Origin: Legionella qingyii
GTDB lineage: Bacteria > Pseudomonadota > Gammaproteobacteria > Legionellales > Legionellaceae
Reading direction: 5' to 3'
Length of the DNA: 64,000 bases
Assembly (NCBI RefSeq): GCF_003184185.1
Contig: NZ_QHJG01000003.1
Span: 62,001 to 126,000 of the forward strand
Each line of letters starts with the position of its first letter. Within the stretch, counting starts at the first letter, position 1. Shown here in pieces: positions 58,906-64,000 of the stretch. The position numbers were made by a program, and so were the translations under genes. The notes below the pieces were generated by a model that saw only the letters and a list, made by a program, of their open reading frames with translations, ran no database searches and was not told the origin of the DNA.

Positions 58906-58938
58906 AGTATAACACTTTTTCATTAAGATAGAATTAAG
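58906..58938 (-). promoter_or_regulatory. PmrA-like box plus -10 of the coiled-coil gene
   Basis: On the minus strand CTTAAT-TCTAT-CTTAAT (58938-58922) matches the YTTAAK-N5-YTTAAK PmrA box, and TATACT (58911-58906) follows ten bases later as the -10. The box thus sits at the -35 region, the usual activating position. Known Legionella PmrA sites have a cTTAAtatT core. Confidence 0.6.
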
Positions 58939-58989
58939 ATCTGAGTAGCGTTTTGATTGGAAAATCAAGAAAAAATCTAAAAGTCCTAA

Positions 58990-59069
58990 TTTGGTGTCGC
59001 GCAGTGAAATCCGGGGTTCTGTCCAGTTATTTTATTCAGACCACGGGTTTCATTGCGCGCACCCAGGTT
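58990..59069. repeat. REP-like palindrome
   Basis: TTGGTGTCGCGCAGTGAAAT pairs with the inverse TTTCATTGCGCGCACCCAGG, with CCGGGGTT at the centre. It lies just after metQ, in the gap to the putative effector gene. Confidence 0.65.
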
Positions 59070-59072
59070 ACT

Positions 59073-59849
59073 CTACCAAGCTGGAATAGCTGAGTCTCCA
59101 AATAAAGTTTTAGCTTTTTCTTTGACTTCCTCGGAGTTTAACGCTTTAACAAAGAGTTCCAATTGTTCTTTTTTGGGAGAGCCACTGCGAATAACAATAA
59201 TATTGGCATAGGGTGAATCTTTGTCCTCACTAAATAGAGCATCGTGAGAAGGATTCAATCCTGCAGGTAAGGCAAAAGTAGTATTGATAACTGCTGCATC
59301 CACATCGGGTAAGACTCTGGGTAATTGTGCTGCATCCATTTCTTTGAACTGCAGATTGTGTGGATTTGTTGCAATATCTTTTAAGCCAGCATTTTGAGTC
59401 GTTTTCAATGTAATTAATTTTGCTTTTTCCAATAGTTGCAGGGCACGCATTTCATTGCTGGGATCATTGGGTAGGGCAATCATCGCTTTTTCTGGTAACT
59501 GGTTTAATGCATTGTACTTTTTCGAATATATTCCCATGGGATAAACAAACGTTCTGCCTATCGCTTCCAGGGTATAGCCATGAGCTTTAACCGCTGCATT
59601 AAGATAGGGCAAATGTTGGTAGACATTCGCATCCAGGCTTCCATCCTGTAATGCTTCATTAGGTAAATTGTAATCATTGAATGTTACAATTTTTATGTTT
59701 AAGCCATACTTATTTTTTGCTACTTCTTGTGCTGTTTCAACCAGTTCTGTTTCGGGTCCCGCAATGGTTCCTATTACCAGAGTATTCGGTGAAGGCTTGT
59801 TGCATGCAACAAGGCTGAATAATAAAACGCAATAAGCTAAAATCCGCAT
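59073..59849 (-). CDS. metQ: Methionine-binding lipoprotein
   Basis: MetQ delivers methionine to MetNI. The 258-residue protein has a lipobox LVAC with Cys16. NlpA-family segments include LVIGTIAGPETELVETAQEV, DGSLDANVYQHLPYL, and NDPSNEMRALQLLEKA. It is the last gene of the metNIQ operon, 26 bases after metI. No upstream MetJ box array was identified. Confidence 0.93.
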   Translation of the reverse strand: MRILAYCVLLFSLVACNKPSPNTLVIGTIAGPETELVETAQEVAKNKYGLNIKIVTFNDYNLPNEALQDGSLDANVYQHLPYLNAAVKAHGYTLEAIGRTFVYPMGIYSKKYNALNQLPEKAMIALPNDPSNEMRALQLLEKAKLITLKTTQNAGLKDIATNPHNLQFKEMDAAQLPRVLPDVDAAVINTTFALPAGLNPSHDALFSEDKDSPYANIIVIRSGSPKKEQLELFVKALNSEEVKEKAKTLFGDSAIPAW

Positions 59850-59875
59850 TTAAAACTCCAAAAAAGTGATTCAGA

Positions 59876-60523
59876 TCAATTATGTAAAAAACGTTTTGCC
59901 AGATAATCTCCGACCATTTGGGTTAGTTGTACCATCACAATTAAAATGATTACTGTAGCGATCATGACTCCAGCATCAAAGCGTTGATAACCGTAGTTAA
60001 TGGCCAATGTACCCAAACCACCGGCACCAACGGTTCCTGCCATTGCTGAATAATTAACTAAAGTAATGGCTGTCACCGTAATGGCATGAATTAATGCTGG
60101 TTTGGCCTCTGGCAACAAGATATGCAAAATAATCTGTCTGGTGTTTGCGCCCATTGCATAACCGGTTTCAATAAGCCCTGAAGGTAAACTACGATAAACA
60201 TTATCTACCAGTCTGGCAAAGAAGGGGATTGCACCAAGAGTAAGAGGCACTATTGCAGCATTGATTCCGATCGAAGTACCGACTATGAGCCGAGTGAATG
60301 GAATGATCGCTACCAATAAAATAATAAAAGGTATGGAACGTGCCATGTTAATCAGACCTGATAATGCTTTATGCACCTTCGGCATGGGCTTAATGTGGCC
60401 GGAGGAGTAGAGCCAGGTTCCTAGGGGTAAGCCGAGTAGTACAGCAAATAAGGTACTGACTGATACCATATATAATGTTTCAGTTGTTGCAATGAATAAA
60501 TCATATGCCATTGGGAAGGACAT
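59876..60523 (-). CDS. metI: Methionine ABC transporter permease
   Basis: The 215-residue inner-membrane protein has five to six membrane segments and the cytoplasmic EAA-type loop [20 protein letters not shown] with conserved Gly. [14 protein letters not shown] is typical of MetI. The start at 60523 overlaps metN by 23 bases; a Met at 60511 is an alternative. Confidence 0.93.
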   Translation of the reverse strand: MSFPMAYDLFIATTETLYMVSVSTLFAVLLGLPLGTWLYSSGHIKPMPKVHKALSGLINMARSIPFIILLVAIIPFTRLIVGTSIGINAAIVPLTLGAIPFFARLVDNVYRSLPSGLIETGYAMGANTRQIILHILLPEAKPALIHAITVTAITLVNYSAMAGTVGAGGLGTLAINYGYQRFDAGVMIATVIILIVMVQLTQMVGDYLAKRFLHN

Positions 60524-61526
60524 AACCTAAAACCTCCACAGTTAATTTGGCTTGTTCACAGCGTTCAATGAATGCTTCGAGTAAAAATTGATGTGCAGTT
60601 AATTCAACAACTAAAACACCACAGGTTACTGTATCGTAACGGTCTATATTGGCGAGTAAGATGTTAATATCCAGATTTAACTCACGACTTGTTCGACTAA
60701 TAAATGGTACTGTTGCTTCTTCCCCCTGAAAAAACAGACGCAGTAACGGTTTGTCGGTCACATAGTCAGCAAGTCTTTTGGTGAGGCAATCAGGCAATTG
60801 TGGACTCAACTGAGCATAGAGCATGCTTCGCGCCAGGCTGTCTTTTTTATTAAATACATTCGCCAGCGCAGTAGTTTCAGCCAGTTCGCCATCGACCATC
60901 ACTGCGAGTCGGTTGCAAATACGTTTTACTACATCCATTTCATGGGTAATAAGCACTATAGTGATGCCATAAAGTGCATTAATTTTTTTAAGTAAAGCTA
61001 AAATTGAGTCTGTTGTTTCTGGATCCAATGCTGAGGTTGCTTCATCGCAAAGCAGAATTTTAGGTGAGCAACTTAAGGCACGGGCTATAGCAACTCGTTG
61101 CTTTTGACCTCCACTCAGCTGGGCTGGATAGGCCAGTTTTTTATCGGTTAACTCGACAATGGGGAGTAAGTCTTCAATTTTATTACGAATGGATTCTTCA
61201 TCTATCCCCTGAATGCGCATAGGAAGCGCAATATTGTCGTAGACATTTTTTGAGTTGAGTAAATTGAATTGCTGAAAAATCATTGCCATTTTGTGGCGAG
61301 CTAGAGCTAAACTCTTTCTTGAAAGACTTGTCAAATCTTGGCCATCAAGGATGACATGGCCTTCATCGGGCCGTTCTAGAAGATTAATACATCTTAATAA
61401 GGTTGATTTTCCTGCACCACTTTTTCCAATGATTCCGAAAATTTCACCTTCTTGGATAAATAGATTAATGTCACGTAGGACAGGTTTACCCGAAAAGGAT
61501 TTGGTTAATCCACTTAATTCAATCAT
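60501..61526 (-). CDS. metN: Methionine ABC transporter ATPase
   Basis: The 341-residue ATPase has Walker [10 protein letters not shown], the Q loop, signature [15 protein letters not shown], Walker [14 protein letters not shown] and the switch His in LITHEMDV. Residues about 260-341 form the NIL regulatory domain that binds methionine. It is the first gene of metNIQ. Confidence 0.95.
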   Translation of the reverse strand: MIELSGLTKSFSGKPVLRDINLFIQEGEIFGIIGKSGAGKSTLLRCINLLERPDEGHVILDGQDLTSLSRKSLALARHKMAMIFQQFNLLNSKNVYDNIALPMRIQGIDEESIRNKIEDLLPIVELTDKKLAYPAQLSGGQKQRVAIARALSCSPKILLCDEATSALDPETTDSILALLKKINALYGITIVLITHEMDVVKRICNRLAVMVDGELAETTALANVFNKKDSLARSMLYAQLSPQLPDCLTKRLADYVTDKPLLRLFFQGEEATVPFISRTSRELNLDINILLANIDRYDTVTCGVLVVELTAHQFLLEAFIERCEQAKLTVEVLGYVLPNGI

Positions 61527-61850
61527 TATTATAACCTGAGATTATGCTGCGGGCGGGAGACTTAGAGGAATGCAATCATATCCGCTTTAGCCGTATTTTC
61601 AAAAAAGAACCCTTTTTTGAGCGTCCGCAAGCTGAATTTCAAATCGACGCCATTTCAATATTATACACAAATTGTGAGCATAAACAACGTAGAGTTCCTG
61701 ATTTTAATGGTACTTTGAGGTAAATCGGAATAAACGATTGACTTGGTGATTAAAGTAGCTTGGGGGCCGCGCAGCAAATCTCGGGATCCATAGTCAACCA
61801 TCCCCGGGGTTTGCTGCGCGACCCAAACTACAAAGCATCCACTCTATTTT
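61527..61850. other. Intergenic, 324 bp, holds a palindrome and the metNIQ promoter
   Basis: No open frame is credible. The half near 61755-61831 is the REP-like element; the rest should contain the metN promoter. I see no SAM riboswitch. Confidence 0.6.
61755..61831. repeat. REP-like palindrome, full length
   Basis: GTAGCTTGGGGGCCGCGCAG and the inverse CTGCGCGACCCAAACTAC flank GGGATCCATAGTCAACCATC. It lies just after the acetoacetyl-CoA synthetase stop. Confidence 0.75.
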
Positions 61851-63797
61851 TTATTTTTGTAGTTCTTCACGATCTTTAAAATAATCTAGCGCTTGGGGAT
61901 TTGCCAGAGATTGTAAATTATTCACAGGTAAGCCATGAACAACTTGTCGGACAGCTAGTTCGACTATCTTGCCACTGATTGTGCGAGGGATATCTGCTAC
62001 TTGCACTATTTTTGCTGGCACGTGTCTTGGTGAGGCATTATGACGAATCGTTAAACGTATTTTATTCATTAATTCTTCTGTAAGTTCCAAGTTGTCACGT
62101 AATTTAACAAATAAAACAACACGCACATCATCTTGCCAATCTTGGCCAATCACTATGCTATCAACCACTTCATCTATTTTTTCTACTTGGCGGTAAATTT
62201 CAGCAGTACCAATACGTACTCCTCCTGGATTTAAAACAGCATCGGATCGTCCATAAATAATCAATCCATTATGGGCTGTAATTTCAGCAAAATCACCATG
62301 GGCCCAAACTCCAGGAAAACGCTCATAATAAGCACGCTGATAAGCCGTTCTATCAGGATCATTCCAAAAACCTACAGGCATGGATGGAAAGGGGGCGGTA
62401 CAGACTAATTCCCCTCGTTCTTCACGAACGGACTGCCCCTGCTCATTAAAAACTTCAACCGCCATACCTAGACCCAAACATTGTAATTCGCCTCTGTAGA
62501 TTGGGAGGATTGGATTACCTAAGGCAAAACAGGAAATGATATCTGTGCCACCTGAAATAGAACAAAGCTGGACATCATTTTTAATTTGCTCATAAACGTA
62601 ATCATAGTTTTTGGGTAGAAGCGGTGAACCTGTTGAGAGAATGCAGCGCAAATGACTTAAATCAAATTCATCTTTAGGTTTAACTCCTGATTTTTCTACT
62701 GAAGAAATGAATTTGGCACTGGTACCAAAAACAGTCACTTGCTCTTCAGCAATAAGTTTAAATAAACGATTATTTTCGGGGTAGGTAGGCGAGCCTTCAT
62801 ATAAGGTAAGCGTTGTCCCTAATGCCAGTGCAGAAACGGTCCAGTTCCACATCATCCATCCGCACGTAGTATAAAAGCATAAGTTGTCAGTAGGGCGCAA
62901 ATCTGTATGCAATCCTAATTCTTTTATATGCTGCAATAAGGTTCCGCCTGCTCCGTGGATAATGCATTTAGGTTTTCCAGTAGTCCCTGATGAGAACATA
63001 ATGTAGACAGGATGCTCAAAGGGTAAAGCAACAAATTCACAATGACTTGCAGGACGAAGAAAGTCATTCCAATATTGTGCTTTGGGAAATGCAGAACTAT
63101 CTATGGGTTCTTTTATATTAGGGCAAATGACGATTTGCTTGAGCGAGGGAATGGCATCGTTAAGTTGTTTGATTTTTTCCATCCCACTATGTTTCTTGCC
63201 TTGATATTGATGTCCATCACAGATAAACAATATCTTGGGATCAATTTGGCCCAGTCGATCAATTGCAGCTTGTGCGCCAAAATCGGGTGAGCAAGAGGAC
63301 CAGATTGCTCCTAATGAGGTAGTAGCGAGCATGGCAATAATTGTTTGCGAAGTATTTGGCATTAAAGCAGCTACTCTATCACCAGCTGTAACTCCAACAG
63401 CTTTTAAACCTGCTGCGCATTGTGCAACAAGTGCATATAATTGCTCATAGCTAATTACTTGTTTGTCGTTATCTTCATTAATACTAATTAAGGCTGGATG
63501 TTTGTCTTTGCGCGATAACAGTTGTTCAGCAAAATTAAATTGCGCGCCCGCGAACCAATGTGAATTTATCATTTGATCATTCTTAGAGTGATTCAAGATT
63601 TGATAGGGTTCTGTATCAAACTGTACATGAAAAAAATCACAAAGTGTTGGCCAAAAAGAGTCTGGATGTTTGGTGGACCAGGTATGCATATCTTGATAAT
63701 TTTCAAAAATCTGGGCGTTTTTTTTGGCAGCGAACTCCATAAATTGCCACATCCTACTGTCTTTAGGGTGTTTGGGCTTCCATACGGTTTCATTCAT
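61851..63797 (-). CDS. Acetoacetyl-CoA synthetase
   Basis: The 648-residue AMP-forming ligase activates acetoacetate to acetoacetyl-CoA, linking ketone bodies or polyhydroxybutyrate breakdown to CoA metabolism. The AMP-binding signature is YIMFSSGTTGKPKCIIHG. TTCGWMMWNW and GELVCTAPFPSMPVGFWND are typical of acetoacetate-CoA ligases. The C-terminal lid has the catalytic Lys in PRTISGKIVE, and VRIGTAEIY in the hinge. An N-terminal ACS-type domain is present. Length is normal. The gene stands alone here. Acyl preference is inferred from overall similarity. Confidence 0.88.
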   Translation of the reverse strand: MNETVWKPKHPKDSRMWQFMEFAAKKNAQIFENYQDMHTWSTKHPDSFWPTLCDFFHVQFDTEPYQILNHSKNDQMINSHWFAGAQFNFAEQLLSRKDKHPALISINEDNDKQVISYEQLYALVAQCAAGLKAVGVTAGDRVAALMPNTSQTIIAMLATTSLGAIWSSCSPDFGAQAAIDRLGQIDPKILFICDGHQYQGKKHSGMEKIKQLNDAIPSLKQIVICPNIKEPIDSSAFPKAQYWNDFLRPASHCEFVALPFEHPVYIMFSSGTTGKPKCIIHGAGGTLLQHIKELGLHTDLRPTDNLCFYTTCGWMMWNWTVSALALGTTLTLYEGSPTYPENNRLFKLIAEEQVTVFGTSAKFISSVEKSGVKPKDEFDLSHLRCILSTGSPLLPKNYDYVYEQIKNDVQLCSISGGTDIISCFALGNPILPIYRGELQCLGLGMAVEVFNEQGQSVREERGELVCTAPFPSMPVGFWNDPDRTAYQRAYYERFPGVWAHGDFAEITAHNGLIIYGRSDAVLNPGGVRIGTAEIYRQVEKIDEVVDSIVIGQDWQDDVRVVLFVKLRDNLELTEELMNKIRLTIRHNASPRHVPAKIVQVADIPRTISGKIVELAVRQVVHGLPVNNLQSLANPQALDYFKDREELQK

Positions 63798-64000
63798 GTT
63801 TCATTCTCTCTTATTTATTGAAACGATTGTACGTTAATTCTCATACTTCATATCAGCTATGGTCAATGTAATTTAGATAGTCTAAGAGAAGTGGTTGTAA
63901 TTTGGATAATGTGCTAAGTACAGGGATTTGCCAACATTGCATTTGCGACTTTTGATTGATTTTTACGTCCTAATATCTTGCAGATCATGTCGCCAGCCGC
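63798..64000. other. End of window, no gene
   Basis: The last 203 bases contain the promoter side of the acetoacetyl-CoA synthetase gene. I see no convincing start, RNA or terminator. Confidence 0.5.

Overview
The window is chromosomal DNA from an AT-rich gammaproteobacterium, most probably a Legionella species other than L. pneumophila. This rests on gene content: a Map-type histidine acid phosphatase, a Com1/DsbA2-type oxidoreductase, the GshA-GshB pair of the proteobacterial type, a M32 carboxypeptidase, a Fic protein, several long hydrophilic proteins of unknown family, and promoter boxes resembling those of the Legionella effector regulators PmrA and CpxR. No Dot/Icm machinery, rRNA, tRNA, CRISPR or prophage is visible.

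Layout. 1-6.5 kb: the end of a membrane histidine kinase, then a minus-strand block of exported proteins (sedolisin protease, Asp-box repeat protein, periplasmic solute-binding protein, cytochrome c). 6.9-13 kb: exported acid phosphatase, M32 carboxypeptidase, a small methyltransferase, an acidic putative effector, an AttH/CrtC-like lipocalin protein and a hypothetical. 13.2-25.7 kb: Fic protein, GT39 glycosyltransferase, exported GH3 hexosaminidase, methyltransferase, divergent ThiM, small proteins, a deleted radical-SAM remnant, thioesterase, acylphosphatase, HSL-type hydrolase and MFS transporter. 25.8-35.5 kb: a long membrane-anchored unknown, then core genes yajQ, bepA, ribD-ribBA and pyrG-kdsA. 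35.6-39.3 kb: a rearranged accessory segment. Two 248-bp inverted arms, each an IS630 fragment joined to an acetyltransferase 5' end, bracket two unknown genes that read as C80 (MARTX/TcdB autoprotease-fold) homologues. 39.5-57 kb: mostly core genes (fabI, udk, a PafA-like phosphatase, rhodanese, gshAB, mlaA, dtd, pip, uvrD, dsbA2, glyQS, rsmJ). 57-64 kb: a coiled-coil putative effector under a PmrA-like box, metNIQ, and acetoacetyl-CoA synthetase.

The most unusual item is the C80-like pair at 36.5-38.1 kb. One member keeps a His50/Cys88 dyad; its neighbour has the same layout but lacks both residues. Several otherwise ordinary enzymes have lost a signature catalytic residue: Pip has Gly at the nucleophile Ser, ThiM has Asn at the Cys of its GTGC motif, and Fic has Cys at a motif Gly. 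Palindromic repeats with an AGCCTGGGTG...CACCCAGGCT pattern lie in many intergenic gaps.

All family assignments come from reading motifs by eye; no database search was run.
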